Shown here piece after piece: positions 53,691 through 60,554 of a DNA stretch of 60,554 nucleotides. Both the position numbers and the translations under genes were made by a program. Location: NCBI RefSeq assembly GCF_000636015.1, contig NZ_JFZJ01000008.1, positions 1 through 60,554 on the forward strand, written 5' to 3'. The stretch comes from Rhodomicrobium udaipurense JA643 (lineage in GTDB: Bacteria > Pseudomonadota > Alphaproteobacteria > Rhizobiales > Rhodomicrobiaceae). The stretch's first letter is position 1. Each line of letters opens with the position of its first letter. Below the pieces are notes generated by a model. That model saw only the letters and a program-made list of their open reading frames with translations. It made no database searches and was not told the DNA's origin.

Positions 53691-54908
53691 ATGAAACTCA
53701 CGAGTGAACACGCCTTCGCGCGATCCCGCATCTTTCTCGGCTTCGCATTTCTGTTCGTATGCCTCGGCCTCGCGGCCTGCTCGGTCGGGGGTGGCACGGG
53801 TAGCGGCAACATTTCGTCCGCAACGCCGGCACGCGGCGCGCCCGCCGGCGGAACTGTGAAGGTGGCGCTCCTGCTGCCGCTGACGGGCAATGTTAACGCG
53901 CAGCAGGTCGCCAAGGCCATGAAGCAGGCGGGCGAACTCGCGCTGTTCGATTTCGACAAGCCGAACGTCCAGCTCATTCCAAAGGACACGCGCGGAACGC
54001 CGGACGGCGCGCGTCGGGCCGCCGACGAGGCCGTCAAGGAAGGCGCCGAACTCATCATTGGCCCGCTGTTCGCCAATGAAGTGACGGCCGTTGCGCCCGT
54101 GGCTCAAGCCGCCCGCGTGCCGGTGCTCGCCTTCTCAAGCGACCGCACCGTCGCCGGAAACGGCGTCTATCTCCTGAGTTTCGTGGCGGGCAGCGACGTC
54201 CCGCGCATGGTTTCCTACGCTGCGGCGAACGGCAAGAAGCGCTTCGCCGCGCTGTTTCCGCAAAATGATTACGGTCGTATCGTCGAGCAGACCTTCAACC
54301 GCGCCGTGCAGGCGAATGGCGGTCAGGTCGTGCTCACGAAAACCTTTCCGCCCGAAGCAAATGGCATGCTCGCCTCCGTGAAAGAGCTCGCGCCGCTTGC
54401 GAAGAAGGGCTCCGCTCCGCAGGTCGACGCAATCTTCGTGCCCGCGGGCGGCGACACGCTGCCCTCGCTCGCGCCGCTGTTCCCCTATTATGAGATGGAT
54501 ACGCAGGCGGTGAAGATGATCGGTCTTTCCGGCTGGGACTATGTCGGCGTCGGCAAGGAAGCCTCCTTGCAGGGCGGCTGGTTTCCCGCGACTGATTCGA
54601 AGGGCTGGCAGGACTTCACGCGCCGCTATTCCGAGACTTACGGCGACACGCCGCCCCGCCTCGCGAGCCTTTCCTATGACGCGGTCAGCCTTGCGATCTC
54701 GCTATCCGGCAATCCGCCCGAGCGGCGGTTCGCGTCGTCCGAGCTGATGCGCGCGAGCGGATTCAATGGCGTGGACGGCCTGTTCCGGCTCCGTCCGGAC
54801 GGCACGGCCGAGCGCGGCTTCGCGATCATGGAAGTGCGCGCCACCGGCAACCAGACCATCGATCCTGCGCCCGCAAGCTTTGGTACGGCCGTCGCGGCGC
54901 AGTATTAA
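53691..54908 (+). CDS. LpoA-like penicillin-binding protein activator lipoprotein
   Basis: 405 residues from ATG 53691. Signal peptide ending in a lipobox (LGLAAC, cysteine about residue 30). The rest is a two-lobed periplasmic-binding fold of the leucine/LppC type: VALLLPLTGNVNAQQVAKAM, ELIIGPLFANEVTAVAPVAQ, RVPVLAFSSDRTVAGNGVYL, RFAALFPQNDYGRIVEQTFN, and FNGVDGLFRLRPDGTAERGF. Orthologues near rsmI in related genomes are annotated as activators of PBP1a-type synthases. That role is inference here. Confidence 0.8.
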   Translation: MKLTSEHAFARSRIFLGFAFLFVCLGLAACSVGGGTGSGNISSATPARGAPAGGTVKVALLLPLTGNVNAQQVAKAMKQAGELALFDFDKPNVQLIPKDTRGTPDGARRAADEAVKEGAELIIGPLFANEVTAVAPVAQAARVPVLAFSSDRTVAGNGVYLLSFVAGSDVPRMVSYAAANGKKRFAALFPQNDYGRIVEQTFNRAVQANGGQVVLTKTFPPEANGMLASVKELAPLAKKGSAPQVDAIFVPAGGDTLPSLAPLFPYYEMDTQAVKMIGLSGWDYVGVGKEASLQGGWFPATDSKGWQDFTRRYSETYGDTPPRLASLSYDAVSLAISLSGNPPERRFASSELMRASGFNGVDGLFRLRPDGTAERGFAIMEVRATGNQTIDPAPASFGTAVAAQY

Positions 54909-56164
54909 GTCGTCGGCAAATGGGAGGCTTGGTCTGCCGGTTCGAGGCTCGATGCGACGGTCTCCACCACGGCATTCAGCACGAGGCGCCCCGCAGCCGT
55001 GGTGCTGATCCGGCCGTCGCCGCTGGCGATCAGCGCTTCACTCTCCAGCATCGCGAGCGTGGAAGCGGCGGGGCGAAACCCTGTCCTTGCCTCCAGACGA
55101 CGCAAATCGACTCCTTCACTGATACGGAGGCCCATCAGCACGGCCTCCTCGGCCTCCTCCTGCGCGCCAAGCTCGACGCGCTCCTCGCGGCCATGCCCCA
55201 GCGCTTCCACCTTCTTAGCCCACGCGAGCGGCGACTTCAGCGCCGCCGTGGCGATCTTTCGTTCCGCCGCCCCGCAATATCGTCCATGCGCGCCCGGTCC
55301 AGCGCCGACGTAATCGCCATAGCGCCAATAAGCGAGGTTGTGCCGGCTCTCTTCGCCCGGTGCCGCGTGGTTTGATACCTCGTAGGCCGGCAACCCCGCC
55401 GCCTCGCAAAGCTCCTGCGTGAGCGTGTAGAACTCGGCCGCGAGTTCCGCCTCGGGAAGCCGGAGCCTCCCCCGTCGCTGAAGCGCGAAGAACGCCGTCT
55501 CCGGCTCGATGGTGAGCTGGTACAGCGAGAGATGCCCGCGCGCGAGGGAAAGCGCCTCGATGAGTTCGGTGCGCCACGCATCGAGCGTCTGGCCGGGGCG
55601 CGCGTAGATCAGATCGAAGCTCATACGGTCGAAGGTGCGCGCGGCGATGTCGAGCGCGGTGCGCGCCTCGGCTGCGTCGTGGATGCGGCCGAGCGCCTTG
55701 AGCGCGTCATCGTGGAGCGACTGAATGCCGAGCGAAATGCGGTTTACGCCCGCAGCACGATAGGCCGCGAAGCGCCCCGCCTCAACGCTCGACGGGTTCG
55801 CTTCGAGCGTGATTTCGCAAGTTTCGGAGATCGGCCACAGCGCAGCGACCCGGTCGAGCACCGCGCCCACCGAGCGCGCCTGCATCAGCGATGGCGTGCC
55901 GCCGCCGAAAAATACGCTCGCAACGGGCTGGCGCGCCGTCTCGGCTGCGTAAGTCTCAAGCTCGCGCAGGATCGCGGCGAGCCAGCGGGCTTCGTCAATG
56001 CTGTTTGCGGCGTGGGAATTGAAATCGCAATAGGGGCACTTCTTTTCGCAGAAGGGCCAATGCACGTAGACGGCCAGCGGCTCTACGGCCGCGCGCGCCT
56101 CAGCGCGGGGAAGCGAGAGCGGCCTTGAAAGCGGCAAAGGCGTTAGCGCGGTGGGAGATCGCAT
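54905..56164 (-). CDS. hemW: Radical-SAM haem chaperone HemW
   Basis: 419 residues if ATG 56164 is used, which overlaps the end of rdgB by 65 bases; the start is uncertain because no clear ribosome site is seen. Radical-SAM cluster [15 protein letters not shown], then [60 protein letters not shown], and the haem-binding [20 protein letters not shown]. The family inserts or carries haem and was once called oxygen-independent coproporphyrinogen oxidase-like. The C terminus is a winged-helix (HemN_C) domain. Confidence 0.92.
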   Translation of the reverse strand: MRSPTALTPLPLSRPLSLPRAEARAAVEPLAVYVHWPFCEKKCPYCDFNSHAANSIDEARWLAAILRELETYAAETARQPVASVFFGGGTPSLMQARSVGAVLDRVAALWPISETCEITLEANPSSVEAGRFAAYRAAGVNRISLGIQSLHDDALKALGRIHDAAEARTALDIAARTFDRMSFDLIYARPGQTLDAWRTELIEALSLARGHLSLYQLTIEPETAFFALQRRGRLRLPEAELAAEFYTLTQELCEAAGLPAYEVSNHAAPGEESRHNLAYWRYGDYVGAGPGAHGRYCGAAERKIATAALKSPLAWAKKVEALGHGREERVELGAQEEAEEAVLMGLRISEGVDLRRLEARTGFRPAASTLAMLESEALIASGDGRISTTAAGRLVLNAVVETVASSLEPADQASHLPTT

Positions 56165-56723
56165 GCTTCGCGGCCGGGTCCATTTCGCCGAAGGTGATAT
56201 CGCGGCCGTCGGCGACGAACATCGGATCGAAGCCAAAACCGTTTGTTCCGCGCGGCGGCCACACGAGATGGCCCGCGACAGTTCCCTCGAAGAATTGGAC
56301 CTCGCCCGCCGGATTGGCAAGACAGAGCACGCAAACGAATTGCGCGCGGCGTGCCTCGGGCGCAGTCGCGCCACGAGCGGCAAGCTCCGCCTCGACGCGC
56401 CGCATGGCCGCGCCGAAATCGCGAGGTTCGCCCGCCCAACGCGCCGAATAGATGCCCGGCGCTCCGTCAAGCGCATCGACTGCCAACCCCGAATCGTCGC
56501 CGAGCGCAATCTTGCCCGTCGCGACGGCGGTCGCCACAGCCTTCAGCCTCGCGTTTTCCGCGAAGGTCGTGCCCGTCTCTTCCGGCTCCGGCAGGCCAAG
56601 CGCAGCCGAAGACACCACGCTTACGCCCAGCGGCGCGCACAGGTCTTCAAACTCGCGGACCTTGCCCTTGTTGTGCGTCGCGATGACGAGGCAATCGCCG
56701 TTTGTCAGCTTGAGACTGGTCAA
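56100..56723 (-). CDS. rdgB: XTP/dITP diphosphatase
   Basis: 207 residues from TTG 56723 with GAGGAGGG eight bases ahead; an ATG at 56774 is an alternative. It removes non-canonical purine triphosphates such as ITP. Motifs: [96 protein letters not shown]. It is followed, with overlap, by hemW. Confidence 0.94.
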   Translation of the reverse strand: MTSLKLTNGDCLVIATHNKGKVREFEDLCAPLGVSVVSSAALGLPEPEETGTTFAENARLKAVATAVATGKIALGDDSGLAVDALDGAPGIYSARWAGEPRDFGAAMRRVEAELAARGATAPEARRAQFVCVLCLANPAGEVQFFEGTVAGHLVWPPRGTNGFGFDPMFVADGRDITFGEMDPAAKHAISHRANAFAAFKAALASPR

Positions 56724-56811
56724 CAATACGCCCTCCTCGTTGCTTCGAGGCAAGAGACAGCTTTCGCGCAGCATCCGAAGGGCGCGCGGAAAGCCACCGG
56801 GCGGAGGCCGA

Positions 56812-56937
56812 TCAACCCTGGCGAGCCTTGTAGCGGCGAACCTTCTTGTTGATGATGTAGAGGCGGCCACGGCGACGAACGACCTGGTTTTCGCGATGGC
56901 GCGTGCGAAGCGTCTTGATTGAATTCTTGATCTTCAT
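56812..56937 (-). CDS. rpmJ: 50S ribosomal protein L36, zinc-free type
   Basis: 41 residues ([20 protein letters not shown] and ending RRYKARQG), the short form usual in alphaproteobacteria. The four zinc ligands of the other type are missing; there is no cysteine in the whole protein. It is a component of the large ribosomal subunit. A 266-base stretch upstream to 57203 holds no gene. Confidence 0.93.
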   Translation of the reverse strand: MKIKNSIKTLRTRHRENQVVRRRGRLYIINKKVRRYKARQG

Positions 56938-57203
56938 GGTCAAATTCCAAGCGCTCCACTCAGTCGCCATCAGGCCGGTGGCAAGCGCAAGCCAATAAGG
57001 TTGAGGTTGCGAACGCGCGAAGACAAAATGCGCACGTTGTCGAGCGCTTTTGCTAGCATGCTTTTTTGCGCTTTCCAACCCCTCTCCGGCGTTGGACAAT
57101 AGGAGAAGCGCCTGCGTAACCGGCAAAAGGCCGCGAAAGCGCCCAAAAAGAACCCGCGTTGGGTGGTCGTTTAAGCGTTCAGTGAAAGTTTTGCGTGAAT
57201 TCT

Positions 57204-57599
57204 ATGCGTATGATCCATTTTCACGCGCTCGCCATGAGCCTGATTGCCTGTGCGGCAACCTCGCCGGTCGCCCTCGCGGTGCCCGCGCAACCGAATCCCG
57301 CATCGCGCTCAAGCGATACAGGACTCATGAAACGCGTCGCGATTGGCGCGGAGGCGGGCGTGGCGTTGCGGCCATGCTCAAGCCCGATTCCGGCGTTGCA
57401 GAATGACGGCCTCAGAGCGTTGTCCGGCAGCGAGGGCGCCGCGCTTGTCGGCGCTGGTCTCGGCCCTGACGCCGGCATCTCGCGCTACGTGGTGAGAAAT
57501 CCGTTCCTCGCGTTCAACGGTTCGCATGTCGATGCCGCACCCGACAGCGGTTGGGCGGTCCGCGTGATCTCCGTCAGACCCGCAGCCTGTACGCGGTAG
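57204..57599 (+). CDS. Small exported protein of unknown function
   Basis: 131 residues from ATG 57204; a GTG at 57195 is possible and no strong ribosome site is seen. A signal peptide is likely (MIHFHALAMSLIACAATSPV, cleavage near ALA). The rest is Ala/Gly/Ser-rich with cysteines at both ends of the body and no recognised domain. It may be spurious, as it has no similarity that I can name. Confidence 0.45.
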   Translation: MRMIHFHALAMSLIACAATSPVALAVPAQPNPASRSSDTGLMKRVAIGAEAGVALRPCSSPIPALQNDGLRALSGSEGAALVGAGLGPDAGISRYVVRNPFLAFNGSHVDAAPDSGWAVRVISVRPAACTR

Positions 57600-57618
57600 G
57601 GTTCGGACGACTCGAACT

Positions 57619-59442
57619 TTACGGCTCGGCGCTTTTCGGCGCGCGATCGCGGAGCGTCTTGCGACGGATGGCGCGCGTCACCTGCCGCCCCGAACGCCGC
57701 GCCGCGTCCTGAAACTCGGCGCGAAATTCGTCCCGCATCTCGTGGATCGACGCGATAGCCGGACCCGCCGGGATACCGAGCGCCACGAGCGATGCCTCCG
57801 AAAGCTGAAGGCTCGCTTCGATCGTCTCGGGCACGGCGTCGGTCACGCCGATGGCGTAAAGTTGATGGGCATGCGTCGCGTCGCGGGCGCGGGAAAGGAT
57901 GACGAGATCGGGCCTGAGATTCAGGGCGGTCTTCACGATCCCGACGATCTGGTCGCCCGCCGTGATGGTGATAATGAGAGCCGAGGCGCGTTGCAGGCCA
58001 CAGGCATTCAGGAACGCGGGATTGGCGGCGTCGCCATAATAGACTTCGCGGCCGAGACGTCTGTGATGGGAAACGACATCCGGGTCCTTGTCGCTCGCGA
58101 TGAACGGAAAGCGGTGCCGTTCGAGGAGCGAGCAGAGCACCTGCCCGACGCGGCCGTGACCGACGACGATGGCATGGTCCTTCAACTCCGTTTCCGGCAG
58201 CGCGAAAAGGGCGGCGTCGAGGCCCGGACGCTTCGCCGCCGCCCGCTCCGCCAGTTTGCGCCCCGCGATGTCGAGGAGCGGAATGAACGCCATGGACAGC
58301 GAAACCACAGCCAGCGCGGGCCCCGAAATTTCCGCAGGGATCAGTTTCAGTCCAGCCGCAAGCCCGAGGCCGACGAACGCGAACTCCCCCGCTGGTCCGA
58401 GAAGGAGCGCCGTTTCGAGCGCGGCGGGACGCGGCACGCCGAAGAGCGGTGCAATGCCGAGGACGATTGCGGCTTTCACGATCACGAGGGCGACGATCGC
58501 GCCGAAGACAAGGCCAGGGTGGTTGAGAATTTCGCGGAAATCGATCCCCATGCCGACCGTGAAGAAGAACAGGCCGAGCAGCACGCCCTTGAACGGCTCG
58601 ATGGCGATTTCGACGGATTTTCGGTATTCCGTTTCCGCGAGCAGAAGCCCGGCCAAGAACGCGCCGAGCGCCATGGAAAGCCCAGCGCGGCTCGCCGTAA
58701 CGCCCGTCGCCACCACCACGAACAGCGTCGCCGCCATGAAAGGCTCGCTCGACCCGGCCGAGGCCACGAGTCGGAACAGCGGCCGAAGGAAAAGCCGCGC
58801 CACAATCAGGATGAAGCTGAGGCCGAGGGCAGCCTTCAAGAGTGCCAGCGCGAGCGCCTCGTAAACGGACGCTTCGGCGCTCGAACCGAGGATCAGCAGG
58901 AAAAGCAGAAGCGGCACGACCGCGAGATCCTGCGCGAGGAGGATCGAAAAACTCGCTCGCCCGGTGGCGGTCGCCAGGCGGCGTTGGCAGGCGAGCACGT
59001 CGACCACAATGGCGGTCGAGGACAGCGCAAGGCACGCGCCGAGAATGATGGAAAGCCGGAGGTCGAGCCCCGCCGCAGCGCATATCGCGGCGATGACCGC
59101 CGTCGACGCGACCACCTGAAGCAAGCCCAGCCCGAAGACGAGGCGGCGCATCGTCAGCAGCCGGTTATACGAGAGTTCGAGCCCGATGGTGAAGAGCAGG
59201 AACACGACGCCGAGTTCAGCGATGCCGCCGAGCGACTTCGAGTCCGAAATGGTGATCCACGGCAGGACGCCATACTCCGCGCGCAGCGAGCCGAGGCCGT
59301 ACGGACCAAGGATCGCGCCTGCACCGAGATAGCCGAGCACGGAACTGACGCCGAGCCGACGAAGCAGCGGCACGACAATGCCCGCGGTACCGAGCACCAC
59401 GAGAGCATCGCCATAAATTTCGCCGCCCAGGGGCGTGGTCAT
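57619..59442 (-). CDS. Kef-type (CPA2) cation/proton antiporter with TrkA-N domain
   Basis: 607 residues, start ATG 59442. Twelve or so membrane helices (residues about 10-400: LGVSSVLGYLGAGAILGPYG, GVVFLLFTIGLELSYNRL, LSLSSTAIVVDVLACQRRL and LLAQDLAVVPLLLFLLILG), followed by a regulatory RCK domain (DHAIVVGHGRVGQVLCSLLE, HHRRLGREVYYGDAANPAFL). It exchanges K+ or Na+ for protons; the helix GIELSYNRL with its acidic residue fits the family. The C-terminal tail (ARRSGRQVTRAIRRKTLRDR) is basic. No kefF or kefG partner is seen. Confidence 0.9.
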   Translation of the reverse strand: MTTPLGGEIYGDALVVLGTAGIVVPLLRRLGVSSVLGYLGAGAILGPYGLGSLRAEYGVLPWITISDSKSLGGIAELGVVFLLFTIGLELSYNRLLTMRRLVFGLGLLQVVASTAVIAAICAAAGLDLRLSIILGACLALSSTAIVVDVLACQRRLATATGRASFSILLAQDLAVVPLLLFLLILGSSAEASVYEALALALLKAALGLSFILIVARLFLRPLFRLVASAGSSEPFMAATLFVVVATGVTASRAGLSMALGAFLAGLLLAETEYRKSVEIAIEPFKGVLLGLFFFTVGMGIDFREILNHPGLVFGAIVALVIVKAAIVLGIAPLFGVPRPAALETALLLGPAGEFAFVGLGLAAGLKLIPAEISGPALAVVSLSMAFIPLLDIAGRKLAERAAAKRPGLDAALFALPETELKDHAIVVGHGRVGQVLCSLLERHRFPFIASDKDPDVVSHHRRLGREVYYGDAANPAFLNACGLQRASALIITITAGDQIVGIVKTALNLRPDLVILSRARDATHAHQLYAIGVTDAVPETIEASLQLSEASLVALGIPAGPAIASIHEMRDEFRAEFQDAARRSGRQVTRAIRRKTLRDRAPKSAEP

Positions 59443-59654
59443 GCCATGCCTTTCAGCCTCGTTATGGGGGGAGCCTTGAACCGGCCAGCCGGACGAAGGA
59501 CGCGCTCGCGTTCAGCTCTTGGCGGGGCCGCGGCCAGCACGTTCGGCGAGCATAGCAAGAAACTTGCCGAACCACGAGGGAGGGATAAGGGATTGTTCGC
59601 ACGCGGATCTTGAGCCGCCCGCGATCGGAGCGGCGGGAAGCGGGTCCGCTCGCG

Positions 59655-60347
59655 TCACGTCGGTATCGCTGGCTCGGGATCGGATTTGGGCGCGGAGGCG
59701 AAGCCGCCCCGCACAGCCGGGCCATAGCGCACGTTGAAGAGGCGCACGAAATTCGGCTCCTGCGAGGAATCCTTCGGGACCGCGACGCCGAGCGCCTCGC
59801 GCACATAGCGGTCATGCATGTGCTTGAACTTCATCTTATAGCTGCAAATTTCGCCGTCGATGTGCACGACGAGGCCGTCGCCTTGGATCAGGTCTTCGTC
59901 GGAGTCCTCGATGCCCAGCCGCGTATAGCCCGAAACGCCCGAATTGCTCTTCCACATGAATTCGATTTCGGAATCCTTTTCGGACGGAAAGCGAACATAG
60001 GACGAGCTAAAGGAGGCCAACTCGGCCCCGTCAGCTCCGTAGGCGCGCCCCGCCGCCTTGTAGCGCCGCGCCCGCCAGTCGAAGAAGATATTCACGAAGG
60101 CGTAGCGCAGGTCGCCCTTCTGCCAGACGGCCTGAAAGTAGCGGCCCGCATAGCGCTCCTCGGGCTTGAGCCTCCGGCGAATCGTGCGGGAGCGATAGGC
60201 GAGGTCGCGCCAGTACATGCTTAACCAGGTGGCGAACACCGAAAAGCCGATCAGGAACAGGAGCCTGAATGCTTCTCCGCCCTGAGGCGGTTTGTCCAGA
60301 ACCCAGCTCATGAGCCAGATGAGCGCGTCGCGGATGACTTCGAACAT
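59655..60347 (-). CDS. Membrane-anchored protein of unknown function
   Basis: 230 residues from ATG 60347 with GGGGA upstream. One membrane helix near residues 25-45 (EAFRLLFLIGFSVFATWLSM) is followed by a basic juxtamembrane region (SRTIRRRLKPEERYAGRYFQ) and a soluble beta-rich C terminus (GLVVHIDGEICSYKMKFKHM). No domain recognised. Between the antiporter gene and a divergent gene at the right edge. Confidence 0.6.
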   Translation of the reverse strand: MFEVIRDALIWLMSWVLDKPPQGGEAFRLLFLIGFSVFATWLSMYWRDLAYRSRTIRRRLKPEERYAGRYFQAVWQKGDLRYAFVNIFFDWRARRYKAAGRAYGADGAELASFSSSYVRFPSEKDSEIEFMWKSNSGVSGYTRLGIEDSDEDLIQGDGLVVHIDGEICSYKMKFKHMHDRYVREALGVAVPKDSSQEPNFVRLFNVRYGPAVRGGFASAPKSDPEPAIPT

Positions 60348-60504
60348 GGCGTCCCCAACAGTTGAAAGGGATTTTCGTAAAATTGGAGAAGCACGCAAGC
60401 GCAATTTGCGTGGGCGCCGTTTTCCTCCCGGTTTCGATTCACCGAAGGTTAAAGCGCTTTCCCCTATCACCCGGAACAGTTGTTGCGATTTCTGGAGACT
60501 ATCT

Positions 60505-60554
60505 GTGGGCGTACAGAACGGGACTTTCGAGCCGGAAGAGATCAAGCGGCGCAA
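60505..60554 (+). CDS. Possible start of a gene running off the right edge
   Basis: GTG at 60505 has CTGGAG seven bases before it and opens a frame (GVQNGTFEPEEIKRR) that reaches the edge. Too short to name. The preceding 150 bases look like a promoter region but no boxes are certain. Confidence 0.35.
   Translation, partial: MGVQNGTFEPEEIKRR

Noticed and set aside
57742..59613. 623-codon open frame antisense to the Kef-type antiporter
   Set aside because: Composition is Arg/Glu/Gln-rich noise; the antiporter is well supported.
1..60554. CRISPR array
   Set aside because: No regularly spaced direct repeats were seen; the GAAC array at comM is an operator.

Overview
The window is a GC-rich chromosomal segment of an alphaproteobacterium. 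Hyphomicrobiales is the best fit: the SOS boxes have the GAAC-N7-GAAC form, ribosomal protein L36 is the short cysteine-free type, and several local gene orders are typical of that order (coaD-ppi-ppi-queA-tgt; lpoA-like/rsmI/yraN/gshB; plsY-dprA). Rhodomicrobium or a relative is a guess; no sequence search was possible.

Layout. 1-6270 is a phage late module: a P22-type coat protein (5' end outside the window), small proteins, a gp4-like head-completion protein, a gp10-like tail-stabilisation protein, a protein with the glycosidase-like TIM barrel known from gene transfer agents, an acetyltransferase, and a DNA-ejection-like protein. 6408-17324 is ordinary host sequence: cytochrome b561, a crotonase-fold protein, a membrane-anchored patatin-like lipase, and a tight otsB-GH15-otsA-glk trehalose operon. 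Phage genes resume at 17466-21376 with a tail fibre, a small protein, a GH108 endolysin with a C-terminal membrane anchor, and two small membrane proteins. No integrase or packaging gene is visible. Two tandem palindromic elements follow the tail fibre, and a related pair follows coaD.

21458-35487 holds an HU-like protein, ssb (with a promoter overlapped by a LexA box), gyrA, coaD, two cyclophilins, queA, tgt, a DMT transporter, an NAD(P)-binding protein, a degenerate M23 peptidase, a BcsS-like barrel, a TPR protein and a 4'-phosphopantetheinyl transferase. Convergent to the last is a 1351-residue Pls-type synthetase (35545-39600): adenylation, carrier, then three hexapeptide-like modules separated by membrane segments. 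This is the layout of epsilon-poly-L-lysine synthetase, and the pair is the best candidate here for an undescribed pathway, namely a membrane-bound maker of a poly-amino-acid of a basic residue.

40162-60554 is mostly housekeeping: leuC, tRNA-Arg(TCT), gph, dprA, plsY, an AEC transporter, ruvX, a UPF0173 hydrolase, a decayed IS481-type transposase, comM, gshB, yraN, rsmI, an LpoA-like lipoprotein, hemW, rdgB, rpmJ and a Kef-type antiporter. comM has an unusual operator: three GAAC half sites at 11-bp steps, abutting the -35 box. With dprA it suggests DNA uptake or processing linked to the SOS response.
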